From: Norana najaformis
Lineage: Eukaryota; Annelida; Clitellata; Crassiclitellata; Hormogastridae
Assembly: GCA_964023275.1 (NCBI GenBank)
Contig: OZ029917.1
Location: forward strand, 29,712,005 to 29,776,004
Reading direction: 5' to 3'
Length of the DNA stretch: 64,000 bases
The notes under the pieces were generated by a model. The model made no database searches, was not told where the DNA came from, and worked only from the letters and a program-made list of their open reading frames with translations. This document shows, piece by piece, positions 47,470-58,453 of this stretch (positions are counted from its first letter, which is position 1; each line of letters begins with the position of its first letter). Both the position numbers and the translations under genes were made by a program.

Positions 47470-48084
47470 CTGAAATGTTTTAAAAATTATATATGTAGCA
47501 TACATACAAGGCTCCATGTACTCATGGAGTACTCATAAATAGTACTCATAAATACTCGTTTCCAAAAAAGAATTGAGTAGTTTTTAGTACTTCAGTACTT
47601 GCAATCTATCAGCTGTTTACTTTATTCAGCAATTTTCATACTTTATTCAGTAATTTATTCAGTTCTTATTTATTCTTCATTCATTCATCCACTGTTTATT
47701 CCTTATTCTGTAATTATTTCAGCCAACTCAAAGGAATGTTTTCATTGTCATCTGTCAGCAATTTCACATGGGGATCTGGGATCTGATCCACGGTCACAAG
47801 GATCAAAAGTTATATATTGCCTAGAGCAGGCCACAAAGCCAACTCTCTTATATCTTACATTACAATAAAGCTTTTATATTTTATCTCTGGTCCTCCTTCG
47901 CATCTAAAATGTTTGAGTTCGTTCTTTTCAGCGGCCACATGTTCCTGACAGCCTCATAAAGGGCTGTTACATCAAAGCTACTAAACTTCAAATACTACTG
48001 CAGGTGAGATCCACGTCTGAAGTTCAGAGTGACCTAAATTAACTGCAACACAGTGGCCTAATTGGTACTGGAGCTGGTCTGTGA
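47470..48084. other. Intron, no gene seen
   Basis: Low-complexity TTATTCA-type sequence at 47600-47720; otherwise unassigned. Confidence 0.5.
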
Positions 48085-49470
48085 TTAAGAAAGTTACAAA
48101 GCAAAAATAAAACAATGCATACGATACAATGTTGCTTAAACCTGTTGTGGTCACAGCGAAAGCACAGTGGTGCCACCAACACTCTAACTGACTTCTGCGA
48201 TGGCTAGCTTAAGAAATGGCAGAGTTGAACCAAGGCTGTGGTGTGTGCTCTACTACTCTCTTGATTCTAAAAGGAATTTGCCTGTCAAGAAGCTCAGTTA
48301 AAGTGAAGTGGAACTGCGTAGCTGGCTCATTCGCTGTTTGTGTAAGAGCTAACAACAACAGAGATGTTAAGATATTATGTTTCAGCTTATTTAAATCAAT
48401 TTTATGATAAATGCAAAATTGTAGAGTTTTATCATTTGGGGGTGGTTTAAATAGGAAGTCAACTTTTAAGAAAATTGCAACATGATCTGATAGATATTAC
48501 TCAACAGGAGTAACAGAATGAAGCGAATTCGAATCAGAATGAGTTAGTTATCAAGACATCCAAGGTGTGGCCTTTATTATGTGTAGGAAAGGTAACAAGC
48601 TGTTTCATGTCAAACCCTTCCAACATATCAAGAAATAATGAAGAACAGTAACCAGTTACATCAAGATGAATATTAAAGTCACCTTTAATAACTATTTCAG
48701 AGGGGGAGGAAATCAAATATTCAAGTAGTGACTGGAATTCATTAAGAAAATCAGTCAAAGAGAGAGGGATGGTGGACGATAAATATTTACAAGCAATACC
48801 TGTTTATTGCCAGAAATTTGAGTAGCAGCCAGGACTTCAAATGACCTAGGTGCAAGAATAGACAAAGTGAATTTTTTTCAGTAGCAGATGTGACTTAAAA
48901 AGGTTCATTCAGCATAAGAAAGTTGGGGGAGTAAGGTCAGAATTTAATCCAGTTGTGTCTCTAGGATGAAGCCAGGTCTCAGTAAGGGCAAGTATGTGCA
49001 AGGAATGCTCACAAAGAAAATTATGTAGGTCAGCAGCTTTATTATGAAGGGAACAAATGTTTAATTGGCCGATATCCAAACTAAAATCTAACTGGTCAAG
49101 AATTTATTTCAACATCACCAGCTAAAAGAAGAAACAGAAACAAATACATAGACAATCAATGATGAGCAGCAGACGTTCTATGTAAAATTACAATCAGCCT
49201 AGGGCAAAATTTAATGCTACTGGTATTAGATAGCAGCAGGATAGATGACTGAACTGAAAATGCAGTACCAGGAATCAAATGAATGGGCTTCAGCCAAGTT
49301 CCAAAACAGACCAGACCATAGTGATGCATGAGCAAGTCTAGCAGCAGACCTATCTCCATCAGATTTGGCAAGGAGTAACCATACTGTAAAAAATTCACTT
49401 TGGCTATTCTTGCACCTAGGTCATTTGAAGTCCTAGCTGCTACTCTCATTTCTGGCAATAAACAGGTATT
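48085..49470 (-). pseudogene. LINE endonuclease region, L2-like
   Basis: Minus-strand pieces: ARTSNDLGARIAKVNFLQYG (49400), LHILALTETWLHPRDTTGLN-like (about 49000), IVIKGDFNIHLDVTGYC and MKQLVTFPTHNKGHTLDVLI (48534-48758). Ordered endonuclease N- to C-terminus. The segment 48085-48420 matches 42150-42490. Confidence 0.7.
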
Positions 49471-49829
49471 GTATACAGTATACAGTATACTGTATACTTC
49501 AGTATACAGTAGTTTGAATTTAAATTTATTTGATTTAAAACTGTTCTGTATTGGTTCGAGAGTGCTAAATAAACACTAAAATGGTAGTTTTCATTGCAGC
49601 TTGATTTCTTGTATGGCTTAGTCAAACTGATGGCAAAATGTTTTTTATTTTACCATTTATGCTATATGGCTAAACATTAGGGTCTTTGAGCAACCTGTAA
49701 ATATTAACATTTTTCCCTACAAATTTGCACATAATATTTTTTATAATAAGGAATATCGTGAAAGGGTGAGACTTAATACTGCTTTGCAATTAATTTTTGC
49801 CATATACATAAGGGCCACCCTATTACTCA

Positions 49830-50240
49830 TTCAAGAATTTTCAATGCAAAATTTAAAGTTGAGGCGGGTCTGTAATTAGAGAGATCAAGAGAAGGTTCAT
49901 TTAGTAGATGATGAACTATGGCATGAGGAAAGGCAGACGAAGAGAATCCTTTGTCCAATGAGAAGTTAATAACAGATGCAGTGGTTGGGCCAAAGATATC
50001 AAAGGCTCTTTCAGAATAGATAGAATAAAGATACCAAAGACTCCTTCAGAATAGATAGAATAAAGCTTTTGTTCAATGAGGAAAAGATGAGTGTACAAAC
50101 CTCTGCAAGCGTTGTTGGCTGAAAGACAGAAGGTATAGAATTAGGATGGAGAAAATACCAGACATAGTCAAATCAGCCAATTTTAACCCAATACCAGAAA
50201 TTTTATTTGCAAAGAAAGCCAGGAATTATTGGCAAGCCCT
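49830..50240 (-). pseudogene. LINE RT N-terminal fragment
   Basis: Reads ERAFDIFGPTTASVINFSLD, SAFPHAIVHHLLNEPS and LSNYRPASTLNFALKILE, the same family as 41629-41820. It lies 5' of the endonuclease piece, so it is a separate copy. Confidence 0.65.
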
Positions 50241-50329
50241 TGGGTAGCTATAGGCAAGCTCTATAGGTGGCTATACACTACTGGCCTATTGCAAGCATTT
50301 CATCACATTCAGTAGCTCAACAATAAGTT

Positions 50330-50513
50330 CGGAAGCTGACTGGTTAGGATGCTTGGCTTGTAACACAGAGAGTACAGTTTCAAGCCTCCCCAAGGCGATC
50401 ACTGCTTACGGAACTTAAGCAAGTCCTTCACGCACAATTGCTCAGCACTTCAGATTCAGGTGTACTAACAGTGCAAACATTATATGTACCTTAACAAATA
50501 AATAAGTAAAAGC
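50330..50513 (+). mobile_element. tRNA-derived SINE
   Basis: The head resembles a tRNA gene: A-box-like ctgactggttaggatgc at about 50336-50352 and B-box-like agtttcaagcctc at about 50375-50387, spaced as in tRNA. A tRNA-unrelated body follows, then the tail aaataaataagtaaa. The pol III boxes are internal, so it would be transcribed as a SINE and not as a functional tRNA (the stems do not close well). Confidence 0.6.
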
Positions 50514-50819
50514 TATATTCTGTTGTGTGTGCACTTCTGAACTTTGGGAGAAGTGGAGCATCAAACACAGTCATATTTGTATTTGTATTGCTTTGTAATG
50601 CAACCTCACACTAACCTGGTGAATTTCAGTAACTGACTTCAGCACTTACTCTGTGAATTCTGGCAGTGAACTTTAAGGTTAAGTCAATCAATTAGCCTCA
50701 TGCCGATTCCCAGCTCTTGTTGGGAATCTGTTGGTAGTGTGTGTGTGTGTGTGTATGCATGAGCTTGCTAAATGTGACTCTTTTAGTTATCTGAGTAATA
50801 TTTACTAATAGATGAATGT

Positions 50820-50935
50820 TCTTAATGACATTTAACATTGTTAAGGTTAGCACAGAGCGCCTCTGATTAGTTCCTCTCGAAGTGGCACTAAATAAATTTC
50901 TTATTACAATTACTGATTACAATTACAGTAACTTC
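50820..50935 (+). repeat. Tail of the 789-bp retroelement family
   Basis: cttaatgacatttaacattg, gagcgcctctgattagttcc, cgaagtggcactaaataaat and an (ATTACA) tail, as at the 3' end of 25711-26499. Confidence 0.65.
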
Positions 50936-51105
50936 TGTAAAGAAACTTTTAAACAGTGTGTAATGCTTACCTTTATCTTTAATCATACCCTGTAAGTCAG
51001 TATGTTGAATGAAAACTCTATAATACTCACTTACTTTAAGCACTTGATCACATTCAGTAGCTTAACAATAAATAGTGACTGAATACTAAAATCAAACTCT
51101 CATAC

Positions 51106-51492
51106 CTCTGAATATAACAGTTTGTCTTTACAATGTCTGTAGAAGCTTTCATCTGTGTGTGTGCGCTTTCCAAAGTTCTGCATACACTTGATTGTCACAG
51201 ATGACAAAAGTTCAGATGACTTCTGATGTGAATCCTGACTCTCTAAGAACTTTGCATCATTTGCTTGACCAGGGGCAAGTGAACCTGGCCTTGGAATTGA
51301 TTCAGCTGCCACAGGCTTAAAATCATCATGCATTATTCTTGGTTCTGAAGATTTCTGTGCTCCATAATTGGTAATTTCAAATTCATCATTAACATACCTC
51401 AATTCTTTATGCAAAACATCATGAACTTCAAGTGAGGATAGTGTGCTCTGGTAAACACTGTTTGTTTCAAATGCAAAAAGATCATGTTGTGC
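51106..51492 (-). CDS. ank: Ankyrin gene exon: spacer before ZU5 (probable)
   Basis: A 387-nt open stretch of 129 codons on the minus strand. It has a polypyrimidine tract and acceptor (ttctttctttcttag) and a donor reading TTCAGAG followed by gtatga. It starts and ends in phase 0, which fits the phase-0 start of the next exon at 47469. The protein is polar and rich in Ser, Glu and Asp (for example YVNDEFEITNYG), as expected of the poorly conserved linker between the ANK repeats and ZU5. No domain is recognisable, so the assignment rests on splice signals, phase and position. The surrounding sequence is repeats. It could also be an alternatively used exon. Confidence 0.7.
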
Positions 51493-51739
51493 CTAAGAAA
51501 GAAAGAAAAATTTTCAATTACTGCATTTAGTTTGCTTTAAAATGGTATATAAAAGAAAAAGTGCTTTAATAGTTTTACACCCCAGTGCATTAAAGAAAAC
51601 TAATGAATATAGTATGGAGGTTAGATGCAAAATTAATGGTAACATGTTGTCTTCCTTATACATGGGCAGCTACAGGCTAACAGTGGTATTTCCACCTAGT
51701 TTTAGCTACTGGAGATAACCTACAGAGATAAATTCTACA

Positions 51740-52500
51740 GGATGACATTAAATGAGAGTGGACTGGACTGCATTGAACTGAACAGTCTCTATCTCTCTCT
51801 TGTGGCAAATTCATCTGAGTGTGGCTGTGTCTATGATGTGATGCCAAGCTGTTGTGTCCTGGGCATTCCTCCATGCTGTATGAAGGCCTATGGTTAGGTC
51901 TGTGAGATCCTCTTCCAAAACTAGTCAACATGGTCCTAGGTCAACTATGTGGTCTTCTCCAATCATTTGGGGCTTGCTGATTGCAGCCTACATGGCTGTC
52001 CAGTGGTCCTCAACTTCTACAGCATGAGCAACATGCCCAAAAAAGTGCAGTCTGCTTTCAAACAATGGCAGAGAGTGGTACCATTGCTGTTCTCTTGATC
52101 GCAAGGTTGCTCAAGTTGTCCATGTAAGTATCTGGGGATCCTCCTGAGGACTCACCACATATCAAAGGTGCCAAGTTTCTAGTTTAGGGCATCTGTGGTT
52201 GACCACGTCATGCAACTGTGGACAAGAATGGGCAGCATGTAGAGTCCGTACAGCTGTAGCTTAGTATTCAGATCAGTTGTAGAGTCCCAGATATTTTTAT
52301 CCAACAAGACCATGCAGGACCTGGCAATAACAATTTGGGGTGTGATCTCCTGTTCGCTGGAACCACTGGGAACAGTTTGGATGGCAAGGTATATAAAGGC
52401 CTCCAACCTGTTGCCTGCAGCCGTTTACAGTAACTGGTCAAGTGGTTAATCTGAAGTGGTTTAGATTTTGTTCCTATCCCAACTGATCTCCAGATCAAAA
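51740..52500 (-). pseudogene. RTE/I-like LINE C-terminal relic
   Basis: Minus frame: LEAFIYLAIQTVPSGSSEQE, IVIARSCMVLLDKNIWDSTT and LNTKLQLYGLYMLPILVHSC then TWSTTDALN, matching the FxYLGS...EI..RI..A......L...W....L....K..LY...LPILLYG.ETW region after the RT core. Decayed to about 51740. Confidence 0.65.
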
Positions 52501-52509
52501 CCTGCCCAT

Positions 52510-52770
52510 AGCCTTGATTACTGTAACTCTTTCTTCCCAGTATCGCAAAGTCAAATGTTCAGAAACTATAAAGAGTTCAGAACTCTTTGATTAAAGCCAT
52601 AACTGATATGTCAAAATATAATCATGTAATCCCTATACTTATATCATTGCATTGAATTCCTGTTCACCAAAGAATTTGTTTCAAATTGGGGCTCATAGTT
52701 TATAATACATTGAACTCTGGCCAACCACAATACTTAAAATCAGTCCTCATTCCTCAAACTTATTATTATT
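52510..52770 (+). repeat. L2-like LINE fragment
   Basis: Carries gttcagaactctttgatta and QIGAHSL-type remnants of the region that in 38369-38659 reads ICFKLGLTIYKTLNSGQPQY. Plus orientation. Confidence 0.5.
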
Positions 52771-52789
52771 CAGCCAGATCATTTAAATG

Positions 52790-52965
52790 CCTTTCTTTGA
52801 TATCACAAAAACAAACCTGTTCTTGGTGACTGAGCTCAACCAACAGGTTCCCAACCAGAGTTGAATGATGACAGCATGTTCGGAATTTCTTAACACGTAT
52901 CATTGAGGATGAGGAAACAATGATGGGTGATGTGATTTGCCACCATTCATCTTTCACTAACCAAG
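52790..52965 (-). repeat. Partial copy of the 789-bp retroelement
   Basis: Shares ctcaaccaacaggttcccaa, gagttgaatgatgacagcat and gttcgga with 25880-25940, continuing to a gatgtgatttgcc block. Confidence 0.75.
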
Positions 52966-53984
52966 TCCATGCGCGAATGGTACCTTAAAGCTCCTAGGGA
53001 GCCGGAAATCAAGGCTCAGAGCACCCTAGCATGGTCCTGCTTGCTATCAGACCGTGTGAAGTGTCCAAACAAACAATTATTGTGGGTATTTAGAAGGCAT
53101 AAATTAAAGATAACAGAAGATGCTGACATCACTGATGAAACAGGTGAAGATTGCACATAAGATTTCCCACAACTTGGTCACAAGCCCTAATGGAACTGTT
53201 TCTAAATGATACAGAAGACACAGACTTTGATGACCAAACATGAAAAAATGTTTCAGGTAAAATTAATCTGTTAAAAACAACTTGTAAACTCTGGACTTAG
53301 TAACATGCTTACTCGTTTAACAGTAAATAGTGCCTTACTGTCATTCACTATATTATCCTGGGATGCCTTCAGCTGGCTGGATTTACTTAAAGAACCAAGT
53401 AATTACTATCAACTCACGATTAACAAAAGTAGTGAATCTGTAATTCAAAGGTGTAAAAATAATTTTATTTCAACAAATGTATTTTTGTGCAATTATTGGC
53501 TAATGATGGCCATGTATTTATGGCCGTCATTAGCAAATGTGCTTATAGGCATTGTGACCAGAAATCTGTGTATGGGTGCATCTTATATGCCAGTGCGACA
53601 TATGTATTGATTTTACAAAAATTTTGCCATTTTTGCATGATTGTGTCTTATACTAAGGAGTGACTAATAGTCTGGAAAATACAGTATGTCGGATAAAATG
53701 TATGTTAAAGCTGGAACCAGGTTCCATTTAAGACAACAATGTCATTGAGACGATTCAGGACAGTTGGGGATTTCTTATGGCTGGATCAAATGTTTAGGTG
53801 GCAAAAATCAGCGGTGTTAAGAAAATTATAATTGCAATCACAGTTTACAAAGACCTTACATTTCAAGGTATACTTTTAAATTATTATTTAACAGACATTT
53901 ATAATGCATGCAATTAACAGCCTCAAAGGCACATGCAACAATCCTAAAAAGTCCTACCGCATAATATCGAATATCATCAGAAGT
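52966..53984. other. No gene seen
   Basis: Unassigned intron. ORFs at 52969-53160 and 53305-53610 show no domain and no ankyrin-like splice context on the gene's strand. Confidence 0.45.
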
Positions 53985-54115
53985 GCTCCCAGTCCAATAA
54001 CTCAGAACCACTGGGGAACAAGTAGGTCTTCAAGCGCTTGCAGAAGGGAGGGGAGAAAGGCTGAAAAGTTCATGCTGCAGGTCAGTAAAGGCCAGAATTC
54101 AGCTAAATGTTGCTG
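53985..54115 (-). repeat. L2-like LINE 3' fragment
   Basis: Minus-strand match to 34320-34400 (ggctgaaaagttcatg on one strand, catgaacttttcagcc on the other; ttcaagcgcttgcagaag). Confidence 0.7.
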
Positions 54116-54118
54116 TTG

Positions 54119-54151
54119 TTGTCTTGTGCTCCTTCTGAGCACAAGACAACA
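54119..54151. repeat. Perfect 14-bp stem, 5-nt loop
   Basis: GTTGTCTTGTGCTC, loop CTTCT, then the exact inverse GAGCACAAGACAAC. There is no T-run typical of a terminator and none is expected in this genome. Confidence 0.85.
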
Positions 54152-54419
54152 ATCTCACATTTCGACATCACATAACAAACCTATGCAAATCTTGTTTCTA
54201 TCATATCAGGGCATTATGTCACATCAGGTCAGCTCTTACCAAAGACATGGCACAAGCTGTAGCCTGTTCTCTTTTATTATTAGGATGTTGTAAGCGTGCC
54301 TGATTGGTTTTTCGGCAGTCTTTAAAGTTTCATTTGAATGGAATGGGAGGACCCATTTGTTCCTTTCGGTCAGTCGCCTCTTTTCCCCTGAATGAGATAA
54401 GTAACTAAGTAAGTAAGTA

Positions 54420-55090
54420 TATTCTTTATAAACCAATAGCTAATCACACATTGGTGTACAAGTATTTAAGAACACAAGAAAAAACAATCAGGCATACTTA
54501 CAACATCCTAATAATAAAAGATTTACGTGTTAAACTAGCTATCAGCGGGAGGAATAATATGGTTATGAGTGCGGGAATGACTGAGGGTTTTAACTGGTGG
54601 AAGTAGCTGTTGTAAGACATGGTTTGGGTTGTTCAAGACTGTTTAAAGAGACTAGCATTAGCTATGCCACAGAGTTCAAACATTGAGGAGTCCCCAGGAA
54701 GATAGTGGAGATGCATAAGTCTCCACATCAAAGCCTGGAGGTGATCCTTAGCCTGTGCCATGTACAGCATCCTGGCCAGTGTTGTGGCTTGGACAACATC
54801 GTTGAGCCAAGGGTCAGTGAGGCCATGTGCTACAAGAATTCATATATGGCTAACAAAGACTGGTGCACCTGACTATGAATCTGATCAATATGAGAATCAA
54901 AACTTAACATACTTAACTTAACACCCAGTATTGTCATCGCTGGTACCCTGGTTAAACCGGGAATCACATTAGGTAATATTATTTGCTGATTTCTCATGCT
55001 TGGCCGGTGATTTATCATTTCACTTGTCTTTTTATGATTAAGTTTTAAGTTACATGTAGTTGCCCAAAGGGTAACATGGTCCAGTTCAGT
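54420..55090 (-). pseudogene. CR1/L2-like LINE C-terminal relic
   Basis: Minus frame: MINHRPSMRNQQIILPNVIP, VPAMTILGVKLSMLSFDSHI and QSLLAIYEFL, then a degraded thumb and LLPPVKTLSHSRTHNHIIPP near 54560-54620. A different group from the LHWLP...QR families above. Confidence 0.65.
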
Positions 55091-55849
55091 TACACCCGAA
55101 TATGCAATTAGTGCTGTATGATGTTGACTGTGTTGTTAAAAACGTCTCCACCTTCTAGCCAGGAGCATTCCTTACAAAAGGGGATTGCTAGATAACTATG
55201 TATAGCTCCCAATAGTCGGACCCTAACTTACTTTCTGGCCCTGGGTCACCACACTGCTCTGGAATGCAAGAGCCTTTGGAATCCTCCTCGTGTATCAGCC
55301 CAATCCTGCACTGTACCCATGGAAATTAGAAACTCTACTCATATGAATTAAAAACTGACAAGTCCCGGCAAAATAAACCTAGGAGCTCGTCACTAGACAA
55401 ATCACTACAACTCAATGAGCTGCTCAGCATAAAACTCAGTTTGGGCAGGCAGATTTTATAAAAACGGTAAAATGGTCACTTAAAACCTGTTTTAGTGTGC
55501 AGATATCCATATTGTAATTGCCTATATCAAATCTGAAGTCATTATTTCTCACTGGCTTTCAACAATCAAATAAATTCAGATGGTTTATATTTAAAGGGTT
55601 TCAAATACCTTGTTTCCTTACTCAAGCCGTTACCCTCAACACTAGACTGCACTGTCATGGCACTCTATGAGTACTATTAGATGGATATAAAACTTGCCTT
55701 CATTTTGGGTGCACTGCCTTGAAATTCTGTTTTTCTAATGTTGGCTATTAGCTGTCGATTAGAACTGTGCTCTGCAACATAAAGTTTTTTCACAAGCTAT
55801 AACATTTATAACCTAACCTAATCTTAAAATATCCACTTTTACAACAGTG
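55091..55849. other. No gene seen
   Basis: Unassigned intron sequence. Confidence 0.5.
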
Positions 55850-56120
55850 CACTAGGCATCAACTGACGACATTCCAAAACAGATCCACAGTCCAGTCAGT
55901 TCCAAGGGCCAGTTCGATGACACAGAAAGGCAGCATAAGGAGGGTAAACATACTTACCCGTAAACAAAAACATCTTGCATTGAAAACAGAAAGACACCAA
56001 GGACTCAGCAGTGTGAACAGATTGTATAAGTGCATTCCTGGGCCGGCAGGAGAAAACACCCTGCTGCTAAAAGCAGTATTAAAAGCAGTATTCATTACAG
56101 GCATGTTAAAGAGAAAGAAA
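55850..56120 (-). repeat. L2-like LINE 3' UTR relic
   Basis: cactaggcatcaactgacga...acagtccagtcagttccaag resembles 32640-32720 and 38230-38330. It belongs with the RT relic 56190-57130 on the same strand. Confidence 0.5.
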
Positions 56121-56156
56121 AGCAGAGGATCTAGTTGAATAATGGTAGGATATATA

Positions 56157-56217
56157 TTCAAAATTGGTTTGTCTCCACAGTGCTTCCAAAGCACTGTGGA
56201 GACAAACCAATTTTGAA
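56157..56217. repeat. Perfect 29-bp palindrome, 3-nt loop
   Basis: Left arm 56157-56185, loop CCA 56186-56188, right arm 56189-56217, with no mismatch between arms. The right arm is ordinary LINE RT sequence (minus-strand INFKIGLSPQCF); the left arm is its inverted copy. Confidence 0.95.
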
Positions 56218-57130
56218 ATTAATTCTCTGCTCCCTTAGGGACACAGTGTAATGTATTAAAAAATTTGGATAATATTACCACATTTGTATTTGTAATTGCC
56301 CTAGCCAATGAGTTCTGCACTTTTTGCAACTTTGACAAATTTAGTTTTGTGACACCAAACTGAAGGGAGTTTCAAGAGGACTAGAAATGAGTGCTTTAGC
56401 CAGCAACACTCATGTAACTGTGGGAATATAATGTCTACTTCCATTAATATCATAAATGTGGAAATGAGATGATTTACCTATGACATTCACATGGTCATTG
56501 AAATGCACACAAGTCAAGTGTCATGTACAGCACATCCTGGATGTTCAATTACTATTCATTGTAAAGTTCTATTCGTTCTATGAGTTCTTTGATGTCAGTC
56601 AGGTCTAAACTTTACACTCTTTTCTTTCAACTTGCTTATCTACTGTAGCCTAACTTCTGGTTTCTCTGGACAAATTTAGTAGCAGTATATTAGCTGTCAT
56701 CCATGACTGAACATTGTCAAACGCAGTGGATATCAACCTGAAAGAAGAGTTGCAAATCAGGCTTTTAAAAGATACATCAATTTTGATGTTATTTGCATAA
56801 AAGTGAGTACTTATTAAGAAGTGAATTGTGGGGTTAGTATACAGCATAAAGAACGAGCCCAAGGACCTACCTTGAGGAAATTCACAGTCCAATGAGATTG
56901 GATCTGGAAGCCTACTATTAAGATACACAGCTTGGGTGTTTGGTTAAGATAAATTGCAAACCAATTCCAAACTGGACCAGAAATTCCAAACCGGTGTTTA
57001 CACAATAGTGGAATGATCAACGGTACTGAAAGCAGCTGACACGTCAAGAAATACCAGAGCCCCAATCTCATTTCTGTTCATGGCAGCTAGGGAAGTCAAC
57101 AGATGCACTGCATGTTCTCTTTCATAATTT
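56190..57130 (-). pseudogene. L2-like LINE RT relic
   Basis: Minus frames: TVDHST-type motif near 57020, RFGISGPVWNWFAIYLNQTP, FPQGRSLGSFFMLYTNP and THFYANNIKI (degenerate YADD), then NVIGKSSHFHIYDINGSRHY and LQKVQNSLARAITNT. Confidence 0.68.
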
Positions 57131-57134
57131 CTAT

Positions 57135-58055
57135 CTTCCTATCTTCGACATCTCTGTCACTGAAACCTGAATTTTTCACCAGACCTTTCTACAAAAAAGA
57201 TAGGAGACCAGAGGGACCACGAGGGCCCAAAAACAACAGACTGAAGGCAGTCTGAGAGAAATGACCGAAACCAGGTGAGGACAGAACCAGTTATGTCAAA
57301 GGAAATCTGCAAATGCTCCAATAGGATGGAGTGATCAGTAGTATCAAAAGCAGCACTTACATCGAAAAGGGTCGGAAGGGTGACCAACCTGCAATCAATA
57401 GCCCCAAATACGTCAGCAAGAAGGCGAGTCATGAGTGACTCGGTGGAATGGTATTTCCTGAACCCAGACTGAAGTGGAGGCATAAGAAAATTAGTGTTGA
57501 GGTAGTGAGATAGATAAGAGACACATCTTTCAAGGAGCTTGGAGAGAAAGGACAAGTTAGAAATGGGACGGCCGTTAGAGGGGGCACCAGGGTCAAGGTC
57601 CTGGTGCTTCAAAGAGGGAAAAACTACCATGTTTGTGGGAGGGTGGGATTTAGCCCTCAGCCAAAGAAGTATTACACGATAAATAAAAAAGGAATAAGAT
57701 CGTCAATAAATTACTTAATTAAAAATGGAGGAAGCACATCTAGTTCACAGGACTTGGCTGGTGAGTTCAGGATTAGCTGACGGACATCATCCAGAGATAA
57801 AGGGCTCCAAATATGGAACCTGGAAGACGTGAGAGGAAAAGAGGGAGGAGGTGAGCCCTCAGTAGACCGACAAACAGAGTCGATCTTCTCCCGCATGCAG
57901 TTAAGGTAATCCGTGGCGGCGAACTGAGGCTGAGCTGAAAAGCCGGAGGTGGTGGAGTGATCAAGGACAGCAGAGAGCGAGCACCAGAGTTGACGAGGAT
58001 TACTTCTCTCTCGATTGATCAGTGACTCCCAGTAGATCATCTCCTTGGCTCCAAT
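57135..58055 (-). pseudogene. L2-like LINE RT, 3' half split by Gypsy
   Basis: Closest to the LINE at 7985: IYWESLINRERSNPRQLW and ELDVLPPFLIK (57711-58040), then a frameshift, NGRPISNLSFLSKLLERCVS, LMPPLQSGFRKYHSTESLMT and SAAFDTTDHSILLEHL (57157-57630). It ends shortly after motif FGPSW. The matching endonuclease end lies beyond the Gypsy element at 62920-63170 on the same strand. Confidence 0.78.
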
Positions 58056-58062
58056 GCATCTC

Positions 58063-58116
58063 CCGATCGTGCCGGGCTAAGACCATGCTGGGCCAAACCA
58101 TGCTGGGCTCGCTACA
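58063..58116 (-). mobile_element. Gypsy 3' LTR remnant
   Basis: TGTAGCGAGCCCAGCATGG followed by two more units of the same short repeat as the 5' LTR, then cut off near the LINE junction at about 58055-58063. Confidence 0.7.
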
Positions 58117-58128
58117 CTCTTCCCCTCC
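58117..58128 (-). promoter_or_regulatory. Gypsy polypurine tract
   Basis: GGAGGGGAAGAG on the minus strand immediately before TGTAGC of the 3' LTR remnant. It primes plus-strand DNA synthesis. Confidence 0.75.
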
Positions 58129-58453
58129 ACGAGCCAAAAACCCCTCCTGTAAAACAGAGTCTGAGACAAATTAAACATGTCTGACAATCAACATCAAACA
58201 TAAACAGAGACTGTTCCAAACCGGATTAAGTCAAATCAAACATCATTACTGCAGTCAAATAACAAACATCGTTATCAATGGAGACTGTTCCATACCATAT
58301 TCAGTCATATCGTTATTACATGCTACAAATCAAACATCTTTAACGCCAAATAAACAGTGATGGTTCCATACCATATTCAGAAATCGTTATTACAAAGTTA
58401 TAAACAGATCAAACATCAATAATACAAATGAACAGATTATTCAGTTACTGCCT

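Noticed and set aside
50331-50405. Functional tRNA gene
   Set aside because: Boxes are present, but the acceptor and anticodon stems do not close and a SINE body and tail follow.
51100-51105. Extension of the 51-kb ankyrin exon to the TGA
   Set aside because: The stop is just beyond a good donor (GAG followed by gtatga), and the phase then fits the next exon.
52969-53610. Plus-strand ORFs as missing ankyrin exon
   Set aside because: Wrong strand for the gene and no ankyrin-like sequence.
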